This document shows positions 7,618 to 16,105 of a stretch of 64,000 nt of DNA, piece by piece. Under the pieces are notes generated by a model. That model was not told the origin of the DNA and did not search any database. It saw only the letters and a list, made by a program, of their open reading frames with translations. A program made the position numbers and the translations under genes. The stretch's first letter is position 1; the number at the start of each line of letters is the position of its first letter. The DNA comes from Marivirga arenosa (GTDB lineage: Bacteria > Bacteroidota > Bacteroidia > Cytophagales > Cyclobacteriaceae), in the NCBI RefSeq assembly GCF_030503875.2, contig NZ_CP129968.2, forward strand, positions 2,196,001 to 2,260,000, read 5' to 3'.

Positions 7618-8616
7618 ATGAATTTATCAAGTAAAAAAATATTAGTAACAGGGTCAGATGGCTTCATTGGAAGCCATCTAACTGAAAAGTTAGTGGATGA
7701 GGGCTATCAAGTAAAAGCCTTCGTCTATTATAATTCCTTTAATTCATGGGGCTGGTTAGATACTTTGCCAAAAGAGAAGCTTGCTAAAATTGAGATTTTT
7801 TCTGGCGACATTCGGGATCCTAATGGGGTAAGAACTGCCATGAAGGATGTTGATGTCGTATTTCATTTAGCTGCTTTGATTGCTATTCCTTTCAGCTACC
7901 ACTCACCAGATTCGTACATAGATACAAATGTGAAAGGAACGCTTAATGTTATACAAGCAGCTAAGGATTTAGGTACTGAAAGGGTATTGGTTACTTCTAC
8001 TTCAGAAGTTTACGGAACTGCTCAGTTTGTTCCTATTACAGAAGAGCATCCAAAACAACCTCAATCTCCTTATTCAGCAAGTAAAATTGGAGCTGATTGT
8101 ATTGCTGAGTCATTCTACAGGAGTTTTGATTTGCCTATTACCATTGTAAGACCTTTTAATACTTACGGGCCAAGACAATCGGCTCGAGCCATTATTCCCA
8201 CTATTATTTCTCAGTTATTAAAAGGAGAGACAGAAATCAAGTTGGGGGATTTAAGACCAACTCGTGATTTACTTTTTGTAAAAGATACAGCAAATGCGTT
8301 TATTGAAATTGCGAAATCAAAAAAAACGATAGGGGAACATATCAATATCGCAACTGAATCTGAAATATCAATGCAAGAGTTAGCTCAGAATTTAATTGAT
8401 ATTATAAATCCTAAAGCTGAAATTATAACAGACGAAGAGAGACTAAGGCCTGAAAAAAGTGAGGTGTTTAGATTATTTGGTTCGGCCAAAAAAATCAAAG
8501 AACTAACCAATTGGAAAGCTCAGCATGATTTAACTTCTGGATTAAAGGAAACTATTGAATGGTTTTCAAAAGAAGAAAACTTGAAGAATTACAAATCAGA
8601 TATTTATAATATATGA
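7618..8616 (+). CDS. legB: LegB-like nucleotide-sugar 4,6-dehydratase (SDR)
   Basis: A 332-residue extended SDR. The NAD site is G12-S-D-G-F-I-G18. The catalytic region has TSTSEVYG and Y152-SAS-K156. It resembles the dehydratases of legionaminic-acid loci, which make the 4-keto-6-deoxy intermediate from GDP- or UDP-linked GlcNAc. The stop overlaps the neuB start (ATGA), so translation is coupled. The next enzyme expected, a LegC aminotransferase, is not adjacent; the only candidate is 9 kb downstream. Alternatives are another UDP-sugar epimerase or dehydratase of the same family. Confidence 0.75.
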   Translation: MNLSSKKILVTGSDGFIGSHLTEKLVDEGYQVKAFVYYNSFNSWGWLDTLPKEKLAKIEIFSGDIRDPNGVRTAMKDVDVVFHLAALIAIPFSYHSPDSYIDTNVKGTLNVIQAAKDLGTERVLVTSTSEVYGTAQFVPITEEHPKQPQSPYSASKIGADCIAESFYRSFDLPITIVRPFNTYGPRQSARAIIPTIISQLLKGETEIKLGDLRPTRDLLFVKDTANAFIEIAKSKKTIGEHINIATESEISMQELAQNLIDIINPKAEIITDEERLRPEKSEVFRLFGSAKKIKELTNWKAQHDLTSGLKETIEWFSKEENLKNYKSDIYNI

Positions 8617-9644
8617 TTAAGCCACAAAGAACGATTATTATAGCAGAAGCAGGAGTAAATCATAATGGTGATTTTGAAAAGGCAAAGCAATTAGTCGAAG
8701 TTGCTGCTAAAGCTGGAGCTGATTTTGTGAAGTTCCAAACCTTTAAAGCCGATAAGATTGTTAGTAAAGAAGCTAAAAAAGCAGATTATCAAAGCAGAAA
8801 TATTAATGATGGAGATGACTCTCAATATAACATGCTCAAAAAGCTTGAGATGTCGGAGCAGTGGCACTTTGATTTAATCGAATATGCTGAAAAATTGGGT
8901 ATTAAGTTTCTTTCTACAGGTTTTGATGAAGAGAGTGTTGATTTTTTAGATTCTCTGAAACCTGCTTTATATAAAATTCCATCTGGGGAAATTACTAACA
9001 AACCTTATATAGAACATATTGCCAGTAAGAAAAAACCTATTGTTTTATCAACGGGAATGGCTACAATCGATGAAATCAAAGATGCTGTTGAAACGATAGA
9101 ACGAATTGGCGTAAAACGTAAAGATATTACAGTGCTTCATTGCAATACAGAGTACCCAACACCAATGGAAGATGTTAATTTGAAGGCCATGTTGCACATC
9201 CAAAAAGAATTAGGGGTTGAAATAGGGTATTCAGATCATACTTTAGGGATTGAAGTGCCTACTGCAGCTGTAGCACTAGGTGCAAAAGTAATAGAAAAAC
9301 ATTTTACTTTAGATAGAAATTTACCAGGACCTGACCATAAAGCTTCCTTAGAACCAGATGAACTAGTATCAATGGTGAAAGCTATTCGCAATATTGAAAT
9401 TGCCATTGCAGGGAGTGGTATTAAAGAGGTGAGTAAGAGTGAGGTCACTAATAAAAAGCTGGGACGTAAAAGCATTCATATAAAGAATTATATAAGGAAA
9501 GATCAGCACTTAACCGAAGATGACCTAATAATGCTTCGACCAGGAGATGGAATTTCTCCTATGGAGTTGGAAAGTATAATAGGGAAGAGAGCAAGGAAAG
9601 CACTTGACCCAGGAGCTAAATTATCATATTCAGACCTTTATTGA
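8613..9644 (+). CDS. neuB: nonulosonic acid synthase (NeuB/LegI family)
   Basis: A 343-residue protein of family-typical length. The TIM-barrel domain (about 1-265) starts IIIAEAGVNHNGD and has KFQTFKAD, PSGEITN, LHCNTEYPT and YSDHTLGIEV. The C-terminal antifreeze-like SAF domain (about 280-343: GRKSIHIKNYIRKDQ, MLRPGDGISP) shapes the active site. It condenses PEP with an N-acyl hexosamine derivative (ManNAc or the 2,4-diacetamido-6-deoxy sugar). With the LegB-like and CBS-nucleotidyltransferase genes nearby, a legionaminic-type product is more likely than plain Neu5Ac. Confidence 0.88.
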   Translation: MIKPQRTIIIAEAGVNHNGDFEKAKQLVEVAAKAGADFVKFQTFKADKIVSKEAKKADYQSRNINDGDDSQYNMLKKLEMSEQWHFDLIEYAEKLGIKFLSTGFDEESVDFLDSLKPALYKIPSGEITNKPYIEHIASKKKPIVLSTGMATIDEIKDAVETIERIGVKRKDITVLHCNTEYPTPMEDVNLKAMLHIQKELGVEIGYSDHTLGIEVPTAAVALGAKVIEKHFTLDRNLPGPDHKASLEPDELVSMVKAIRNIEIAIAGSGIKEVSKSEVTNKKLGRKSIHIKNYIRKDQHLTEDDLIMLRPGDGISPMELESIIGKRARKALDPGAKLSYSDLY

Positions 9645-9645
9645 T

Positions 9646-10605
9646 ATGGAACTAAAGAAATATAAACCTTCAGATGAGCTCGAAATATTAGAACTATTTT
9701 CTTTGGCTTTTGGAAAAAGCATGACAAAGGAATTTTGGGAATGGAGGTATTTAAACAATCCCGCTCTTAAAGAACCCCTAATTAATTTGATGTGGGACAA
9801 GGATAAGTTAGTGGGTCATTATGCAGTTTCTCCTGTCATATTAAATATTAAAGATGAAAAACTATTAACCTCTTTATCGATGACCACCATGACGCATCCA
9901 GAATATGGTGGGAAGGGGATTTTTACTGACTTAGCGGAAAATTTATATCAGGATATTTACAAGAACAATGATATACAAGCTGTCTGGGGATTTCCTAACT
10001 TAAATTCACATTATGGATTAATAAAAAGATTGAAATGGAATGATGTGAGCCTTGTGCATTCTTTAAGACTTTTTAGTGAGGTATTTAATAAATATGATAA
10101 AGTAAATTACCGTACTGCTTATGATTTTTCAGCGCAACATGCTGCAAAAATAAAAGAGAATAATAAAGGAGAAATTTCGGTTCATAAGGATGCTAATTAT
10201 TTAAATTGGAGGTATAGAGATCATCCAGATAATGAGTATAATATTATAGAATTGGCGGATGCTGATCATTTAGAATTTGTAGTAATAAAAATTATTGATT
10301 CATTTGATTCTGCTGGCGCTAAAGAAGTAGATATACTTGAGCATGGTTATGATGCAAATCCTGAGGTTATTAATGAAGTAATCTCAGCAGTATTAAGTTT
10401 TCTTTCGGATAAAGGAGAGACAGTTATATCTATAAATACCTGGATGCCAATATTTGACCCAAGACATAAATTATTGGAGCGGAATAAATTTAAACCAGAA
10501 AAACCTCTCACTTTTATGGGCTATCGTGCATTCTCTGAAAAATGTGAAGTCTTAAAGTATTTTAATTCATGGGACTTAACCATGGGAGATTCCGATGTTT
10601 TTTAA
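9646..10605 (+). CDS. GNAT-family acyltransferase of the nonulosonate operon
   Basis: A 319-residue protein. The ATG at 9646, one base after the neuB stop, is preferred over an in-frame start 42 bases upstream that would overlap neuB. The acetyl-CoA region is in the first half (MTTMTHPEYGGKGIFTDLAENLY) and the protein ends with GDSDVF. A second GNAT at 31.2 kb shares the WEWRYLNNP-like motif and the GD.EVF end, so the two are paralogues. By position it could N-acylate the 4-amino sugar (LegH role), but the fold alone does not fix the substrate. Confidence 0.65.
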   Translation: MELKKYKPSDELEILELFSLAFGKSMTKEFWEWRYLNNPALKEPLINLMWDKDKLVGHYAVSPVILNIKDEKLLTSLSMTTMTHPEYGGKGIFTDLAENLYQDIYKNNDIQAVWGFPNLNSHYGLIKRLKWNDVSLVHSLRLFSEVFNKYDKVNYRTAYDFSAQHAAKIKENNKGEISVHKDANYLNWRYRDHPDNEYNIIELADADHLEFVVIKIIDSFDSAGAKEVDILEHGYDANPEVINEVISAVLSFLSDKGETVISINTWMPIFDPRHKLLERNKFKPEKPLTFMGYRAFSEKCEVLKYFNSWDLTMGDSDVF

Positions 10606-11772
10606 ATGATGAAGAAGCGAAAAATTATTGCCGTAACGGGTGCTCGTTCTGAATATGATTTAATGTTTAGTATTTATGAAAAACTAAACCAAAGAGATGA
10701 TATTGATTTTAGTATCATCATTACAGGGCCACATTTATCAGAGAAATATGGACTGACGTCTGAATATATTGAAAGAGATCATTTCAAGATTTCTGAAAAG
10801 ATATATAGCTTATTAGATTCAGATCAAAAATTGGCTAGAATTGCCTCTATCGGTAATCAAATTCCATTGTTAGCGCAGACTTTATCAAGAGAAAAGCCAG
10901 ATATTGTGTTGGTTGCAGGCGATAGAGAGGAAGCGATTTCAGTATGCATGACTTGCGCTTTTATGGATATTGCGGTTGCTCATTTTTTTGGGGGAGATAT
11001 TGCAAAGGACGGAAATATTGATAATTCTGTAAGATATGCAGCTAGTAAGTTTGCCCATCTTCATTTTACAACTTTGGAAGAGCATAAGAAAAATTTATTG
11101 AAATTAGGAGAGGAAGATTGGAGAATCACGGTGATGGGAAATCCTGCCTTAGATCGATTTTTAGCTATTGAAACTGTTTCAAAAAATGATGTATTAAAGC
11201 ATTTTGGCATCAGTTATGATAAAAACTACTGTGTTTTAATTCAGCATTCTATTATTACTGAAGTGGAAGAGCAAAGAAAAAGAATTCTTATTACTTTAGA
11301 AGCAATAGCTGAATCCGGATATTTTTGCTTTATCAATTATCCTAATTCTGATGCTGGAAGCTCGGAGATTATAAGAGCATACGATGAGTATATCATGAAA
11401 TACCCAAAGCAGTTTAAAGTATTCAAAAATTTAGATCGTTTACAGTATGTAAATTTACTTCGCAATGCTGATTTTTTATTGGGCAATTCTAGCTCTGGCC
11501 TATTGGAAGCCCCTTCTTTAGGATTAGCTGCTATCAATATTGGAAGCAGGCAAAGGGGAAGAGTACATGGAGATAATGTGATATTTGTTGATAATGATAA
11601 AGATCAAATTGTGAAAGCAATAGATTTTGTCAATACTAACGAAGAGTATCTTGAAAAAGTAGCCAAAAAGCAAAATCCTTATGGCGATGGAAATTCAGCA
11701 GAAAAAGCAGTTGAAGTGCTAACTTCTGTTGAAATCAATAAGAATTTGATTTATAAAAATATTACCTATTAA
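10606..11772 (+). CDS. neuC: hydrolysing UDP/GDP-GlcNAc 2-epimerase (NeuC/LegG family)
   Basis: A 388-residue GT-B-fold epimerase starting directly after the previous stop (MM; either Met could start). Motifs: GARSEYDLM near the N-terminus, VAGDREEA, HFFGGDIAKDGNIDNSVR, GNPALDR, and the nucleotide-binding GNSSSGLLEAPSLGL with NIGSRQRGR. It removes the nucleotide and inverts C2, giving the substrate for NeuB. The stop and next ATG overlap by one base. Confidence 0.88.
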   Translation: MMKKRKIIAVTGARSEYDLMFSIYEKLNQRDDIDFSIIITGPHLSEKYGLTSEYIERDHFKISEKIYSLLDSDQKLARIASIGNQIPLLAQTLSREKPDIVLVAGDREEAISVCMTCAFMDIAVAHFFGGDIAKDGNIDNSVRYAASKFAHLHFTTLEEHKKNLLKLGEEDWRITVMGNPALDRFLAIETVSKNDVLKHFGISYDKNYCVLIQHSIITEVEEQRKRILITLEAIAESGYFCFINYPNSDAGSSEIIRAYDEYIMKYPKQFKVFKNLDRLQYVNLLRNADFLLGNSSSGLLEAPSLGLAAINIGSRQRGRVHGDNVIFVDNDKDQIVKAIDFVNTNEEYLEKVAKKQNPYGDGNSAEKAVEVLTSVEINKNLIYKNITY

Positions 11773-12443
11773 TGAAGAATGTAATTGTAGTTTCTGCCCA
11801 TCCTGATGATGAAACTATTGGAGCTGGCGGTACATTATTAAAGCATATAAAAAATGGTGATCAGGTAACTTGGTTGATCGCTACCAATGTGTTTGAAGAA
11901 CAGGGTTTTTCCAAAGAACGTGTAAGATCACGACAAAAAGAGATAGAAAAGGTAGCGAAGGCTTTTGGTTTTGTTAATGTTTTTTTACTTGATTACCCCA
12001 CGATGAGTTTAAGTAGCTCAAGCATTATCAAGATGGTGCCAGAGATCTCTGATATTTTTAATAAGGTCAAACCTGAAGTTATTTATTGTTTAAACCGATC
12101 AGATGCCCATTCAGATCATAGAGTTTTATTTGATGCGGTAATGGCCTGTACTAAATCGTTTAGATATCCCTTTATCAAGAAAGTATTACTTTATGAATGC
12201 CTCTCCGAAACAGAATTTGCTCCTGCTTTAGCTGAAAAAGCTTTTATACCTAATTATTTTGTGGACATCAGTGAATTTTGTCATCAAAAAATTAAGATTA
12301 TGAAAATATTTGATTCAGAATTGGGTGAACATCCTTTTCCGAGATCAGCAAGAAACATTGAAGCATTAGCGACTTACAGGGGTGCAACCGTTGGCGTTGA
12401 ATATGCAGAAGCCTTTCAAGCGATTAAAATAATAGATAAGTGA
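11772..12443 (+). CDS. PIG-L/LmbE-family N-deacetylase
   Basis: A 223-residue zinc deacetylase. The metal site is the AHPDDE motif (residues 9-14), followed by GAGGTLLKH; the second half of the site is DAHSDH. The family removes N-acetyl from GlcNAc-type substrates. Its tight overlap with neuC and the CBS-nucleotidyltransferase suggests deacetylation of a nonulosonate intermediate so that another acyl group can be added by the neighbouring GNAT. That order of events is inferred. Confidence 0.8.
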   Translation: MKNVIVVSAHPDDETIGAGGTLLKHIKNGDQVTWLIATNVFEEQGFSKERVRSRQKEIEKVAKAFGFVNVFLLDYPTMSLSSSSIIKMVPEISDIFNKVKPEVIYCLNRSDAHSDHRVLFDAVMACTKSFRYPFIKKVLLYECLSETEFAPALAEKAFIPNYFVDISEFCHQKIKIMKIFDSELGEHPFPRSARNIEALATYRGATVGVEYAEAFQAIKIIDK

Positions 12444-13483
12444 ATTATCAAAAGCACCTAGTTGACCAAGATAGTACCATAAAAGAAGCACTTGCAAAAT
12501 TAGATGTGCTGGCTGCAGATGCTATTTTATTTGTGGTTGATCATGAGCAAAAGCTTGTAGGATCATTAACTGATGGTGATGTAAGAAGAGGCTTGCTAAA
12601 AGATATGTCAATTCATCAGAAGGTGATTGACTTCATACAACCCAATCCAAAATACATACTCAAATCAAGCTATAATGTAGAGGATTTAGAAAAATTTAGG
12701 GCTGCAAATCTAAAAATTATCCCAGTGCTAAATGATGCCCATCAGGTTATCAATGTTATCAATTTTAGATTTCTAAAATCCTATTTGCCCATTGATGCTA
12801 TTATTATGGCAGGTGGCAAAGGAACTAGGTTAAAGCCTTTAACCAATGACATTCCTAAACCCTTATTAAAAGTAGCGGATAAACCCATAATTGAACATAA
12901 TATTGATCGTTTAATTACTTACGGAATCGATGATTTTTGGATCTCCATCAATTATCTTGGAAACCAATTGAAAGAGTATTTTAAAGAGGGAGAAAGTAAG
13001 GGCGTACAAATTAAATACGTTTCTGAGGAGAAACCTTTAGGTACTATTGGAGCCGCAAGAGCTATTAAAAACTTTCAACATGAAACTGTTTTAGTCACCA
13101 ATTCCGATATTTTAACGAATCTTGATTATGAAGATTTCTATAAAGATTTCATCCAATCAGGTGCCGATCTATCGGTAGTCACTATTCCTTATGAAGTCTT
13201 AATTCCTTATGCTGTATTGGAAATGGAGAAGGGAAGTGTAAAATCTTTTAAAGAAAAGCCTACTTACACTTATTATTCCAATGGTGGGATTTATTTACTT
13301 AAACGAGAATTGTTGGAATTAATACCTGAAAATGAGTTCTACAATGCAACAGATTTAATGGAGGAGCTGATAAATAGAGGAAAAAAAGTGAATTCATATC
13401 CGCTCAGAGGCTATTGGTTGGATATTGGCAAACATGAGGATTTTCAAAAAGCTCAAGAGGATTATAAACATATAAAGTTTTAA
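12440..13483 (+). CDS. ptmE: CBS-domain sugar-1-P nucleotidyltransferase (PtmE-like)
   Basis: A 347-residue protein with a GTG start overlapping the previous stop (GTGA). Residues 1-118 carry two CBS motifs (VVDHEQKLVGSLTDGDVRRG). Residues from 120 are a nucleotidyltransferase (AIIMAGGKGTRLKPLT, PKPLLKV, VLVTNSDIL, YSNGGIYLL, YWLDIGKHEDF). This layout matches Campylobacter PtmE, a GlcN-1-P guanylyltransferase of the GDP-linked legionaminic pathway. If the assignment holds, the pathway here is GDP-linked and the CBS pair may sense a nucleotide. Confidence 0.8.
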   Translation: MNYQKHLVDQDSTIKEALAKLDVLAADAILFVVDHEQKLVGSLTDGDVRRGLLKDMSIHQKVIDFIQPNPKYILKSSYNVEDLEKFRAANLKIIPVLNDAHQVINVINFRFLKSYLPIDAIIMAGGKGTRLKPLTNDIPKPLLKVADKPIIEHNIDRLITYGIDDFWISINYLGNQLKEYFKEGESKGVQIKYVSEEKPLGTIGAARAIKNFQHETVLVTNSDILTNLDYEDFYKDFIQSGADLSVVTIPYEVLIPYAVLEMEKGSVKSFKEKPTYTYYSNGGIYLLKRELLELIPENEFYNATDLMEELINRGKKVNSYPLRGYWLDIGKHEDFQKAQEDYKHIKF

Positions 13484-14160
13484 TGAAGCCATTAGTAGTG
13501 ATACCAGCAAGAGGAGGTTCAAAAGGTGTTCCTCGAAAAAATATTAAAGAACTAGGCGGGAAGTCTCTTATTTATTATACGATTGAAGCTGCAAGAGAAG
13601 TATTTGAGGATAAATACATAATGGTAAGTACTGATGATGAAGAAATTAAAGAAGTTGTAGAGAGAACTGGTCTTAAAGTTCCATTTCTAAGACCTCAAGA
13701 ATTAGCTACTGATGAGGCAGGAACTCATGAAGTATTACTACATGCCATTAAGTTTTCAGAGGGAAATGGTTATTTCCCAGATACACTGATTTTACTACAG
13801 CCTACTTCACCTTTTAGAACCGGGGAACATATTAAGGAAGCTTTAAACTTATATCATAATGAATTAGATATGGTGGTTTCTGTAAAGGAAACAAAGTCAA
13901 ACCCATATTATGTTTTGTTCGAAGAAAATGAAGAAGGTTATTTAAGGAAATCCAAGGAAGGTGATTTTACAAGAAGGCAGGATGTACCTAAAGTCTGGGA
14001 AATTAATGGGGCGATATACATAATAAATATTGAATCTATAAAGAATAAAGAAGTTAATCGATTTGAATGTATTAAAAAGTATGTAATGGATTACATCTCT
14101 TCTATTGATATAGATGATAAGTTGGATTTTCAGATTGCTAGTTTAATAAAGTTAAATTAG
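13483..14160 (+). CDS. neuA: CMP-nonulosonate synthetase 1 (NeuA/LegF family)
   Basis: A 225-residue cytidylyltransferase. The CTP-binding loop is PARGGSKGVPRKNIKELGG at the N-terminus, followed by LQPTSPFRTGEHI, a substrate-site segment TRRQDVP and the closing DIDDKLDFQIA. It activates the ulosonic acid made by NeuB as its CMP ester. It is the last of the seven tightly overlapping genes. A second, divergent synthetase lies at 22.7 kb. Confidence 0.88.
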   Translation: MKPLVVIPARGGSKGVPRKNIKELGGKSLIYYTIEAAREVFEDKYIMVSTDDEEIKEVVERTGLKVPFLRPQELATDEAGTHEVLLHAIKFSEGNGYFPDTLILLQPTSPFRTGEHIKEALNLYHNELDMVVSVKETKSNPYYVLFEENEEGYLRKSKEGDFTRRQDVPKVWEINGAIYIINIESIKNKEVNRFECIKKYVMDYISSIDIDDKLDFQIASLIKLN

Positions 14161-14186
14161 CCGCTAGTTTTTACGATATTTAAATA

Positions 14187-14693
14187 ATGAAAAAAATAAT
14201 AGTCAAACTACTTATAAAATTATATAAACATGGAGAGGAATATTCTAAAAGGAAGAAATACCAAAATTATTCAGTAAAATATAGTATAGACAAGTCATTT
14301 AAATTTAATGGCGAAAAAATAAAATTGTATGGTAAAGGAAACATTGTGTGTGGAAAAAATTCATATATAGGTAGCTATTCAACCATACAAGCGGACAAAG
14401 AAATGATTGTCAGAATCGGTGATTTCTGTAGAATATCTCATAATGTAAGAATTTATACATCTTCTGCCGTTGTTGATCAAGATTTTAAGAATTACAATAA
14501 TTTGAAAAAAAAATTCGGGAATGTTAATATTGGGAACGCAGTATGGATCGGAGCTAATGTGTTTATTAATCCTGGTGTAAATATAGGTGATAACTCTATT
14601 ATAGGTGCAAACTCTGTTGTAACAAAGGATATTCCAGAAAATGCAATTGTTGGTGGAGTGCCTGCTAAACTCATTCGCTATAAAATTATTTAA
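14187..14693 (+). CDS. left-handed beta-helix O-acetyltransferase
   Basis: A 168-residue hexapeptide-repeat acyltransferase of the maa/WbbJ type. Repeats run through the middle ([33 protein letters not shown]) and end in the family signature [11 protein letters not shown]. The N-terminal 40 residues are basic. It probably acetylates a sugar hydroxyl on the polysaccharide or nucleotide sugar, using acetyl-CoA. The stop overlaps the flippase start. Confidence 0.85.
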   Translation: MKKIIVKLLIKLYKHGEEYSKRKKYQNYSVKYSIDKSFKFNGEKIKLYGKGNIVCGKNSYIGSYSTIQADKEMIVRIGDFCRISHNVRIYTSSAVVDQDFKNYNNLKKKFGNVNIGNAVWIGANVFINPGVNIGDNSIIGANSVVTKDIPENAIVGGVPAKLIRYKII

Positions 14694-16105
14694 TGCTTAA
14701 AAAACTATTTTCTCATACTGCTATTTATGGTTTTGCACCACAAATTACCAAAATAGCAAGTTTTTTTTCGCTTCCCTTAATCACACAAGAATTAACGGAA
14801 CTAGATTACGGTATAGCAGGTGTTTTAACGGCATATACCTCAGCAATTGCTGTATTTAGTTTTCTAGGTTTGAGAGTTGTTTTAGTGAATTCTTATTTTA
14901 AGTCTCCAAAACAATTTAAATGGGCTTGGAGACAAATTTACGGATTTTTATCTATATGGAATATTGCTTATGCTTTTTTTCTTGGGGCTTTAATATACTT
15001 TATAGTTCCTACAGAAGCTAATGACCAAAGATGGCTAATTGTGTTGCTTCATATTGGGCCTATTGTCTTTTTTGGCCCTACCTCTAATATTTGTAGCACC
15101 TATTATCAACTAAAACAAAAGCCTTTTCAAATTGCTATCCGAAGTGTTGTTTTTGGAATTTTAACAATTGTATTAAATGTAGTATTTATAGCCAATTATA
15201 AAATGGGATTTATGGGGTGGTTTTGGTCTTCTTTCATAGTTGGTGTTATTCGAAACTTGTCATTTTATTATCCACTTAATTTTGTTTTGAAATTGACGCC
15301 AATATTTAATTTTAAGTGGAGATTAATTAAAAGTTCATTGAGTGTGAGTTTACCAATGATACCACATTACTATTCTAATTATTTATTAAATAGTTCTGAT
15401 AAAATGGTCATGGATGTAAGTGGAATTAGTACTGGCAATATTGGTAAGTATAATGTTGCATATACAGTTGGAAGGTTTACAAATAATTTGGGTTCAGCAA
15501 GCGGATTAGCTATTGGGCCTTTATTGAATAAATTTTACAAAGATAATAACGATATGGCTGCTTCTTTTTTAATATTTATCCTACAAGTTTCTTTTTTTAT
15601 GATTACTTGTCTTTTAAGTGTTTGGATGAAAGAGATTTTCTATTTTTTATTAAGAAATGAGACACTTTCGCAAATGTATTATTTAGGTATAATAATAGTG
15701 ATGTCTTATAATTATAGACCGATGTATTTTGCTGCCAATTCAAAATTAATGTTTTCTGAAAAAACGAACATATTGTGGCGCGTAACTTTAGGAGCAGGTT
15801 TAGTTAATGTAATTTTGAACTTAATTCTTTTACCAATATATGGTTTTGAAATTGCAGCTATTACAACGTTTGTCGCTTATATTTTTATGGGTTACTCTGG
15901 CTTCTCTTTTAAAGTATTTAAACAACTTACAAATGCAAATTATTACCCATTAATATGGCTTTTCATTACCTTAATATTGACCATTTTAGTTTATTTGTTC
16001 AAGGATTTCACTATTTCAAATAAAATTATAATCAGCATAATATTTCTGTTAGTTGGTACTTTTGCTATTGTAGCTTTCAATATGAAATTAAAAGAAATTA
16101 CATGA
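14693..16105 (+). CDS. wzx: Wzx-like polysaccharide flippase
   Basis: A 470-residue integral membrane protein with about 12-14 hydrophobic helices along its whole length and the MATE-like/Wzx start (FSHTAIYGFAPQITKIASFFSLPLIT). Wzx proteins move lipid-linked repeat units across the inner membrane. It is the only flippase in the locus. Overlaps of one base before and four bases after tie it to the neighbouring genes. Confidence 0.85.
   Translation: MLKKLFSHTAIYGFAPQITKIASFFSLPLITQELTELDYGIAGVLTAYTSAIAVFSFLGLRVVLVNSYFKSPKQFKWAWRQIYGFLSIWNIAYAFFLGALIYFIVPTEANDQRWLIVLLHIGPIVFFGPTSNICSTYYQLKQKPFQIAIRSVVFGILTIVLNVVFIANYKMGFMGWFWSSFIVGVIRNLSFYYPLNFVLKLTPIFNFKWRLIKSSLSVSLPMIPHYYSNYLLNSSDKMVMDVSGISTGNIGKYNVAYTVGRFTNNLGSASGLAIGPLLNKFYKDNNDMAASFLIFILQVSFFMITCLLSVWMKEIFYFLLRNETLSQMYYLGIIIVMSYNYRPMYFAANSKLMFSEKTNILWRVTLGAGLVNVILNLILLPIYGFEIAAITTFVAYIFMGYSGFSFKVFKQLTNANYYPLIWLFITLILTILVYLFKDFTISNKIIISIIFLLVGTFAIVAFNMKLKEIT

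Noticed and set aside
9604..9645. Earlier start for the GNAT gene overlapping neuB
   Set aside because: The added 14 residues fit no part of the family, and an ATG lies one base after the neuB stop.
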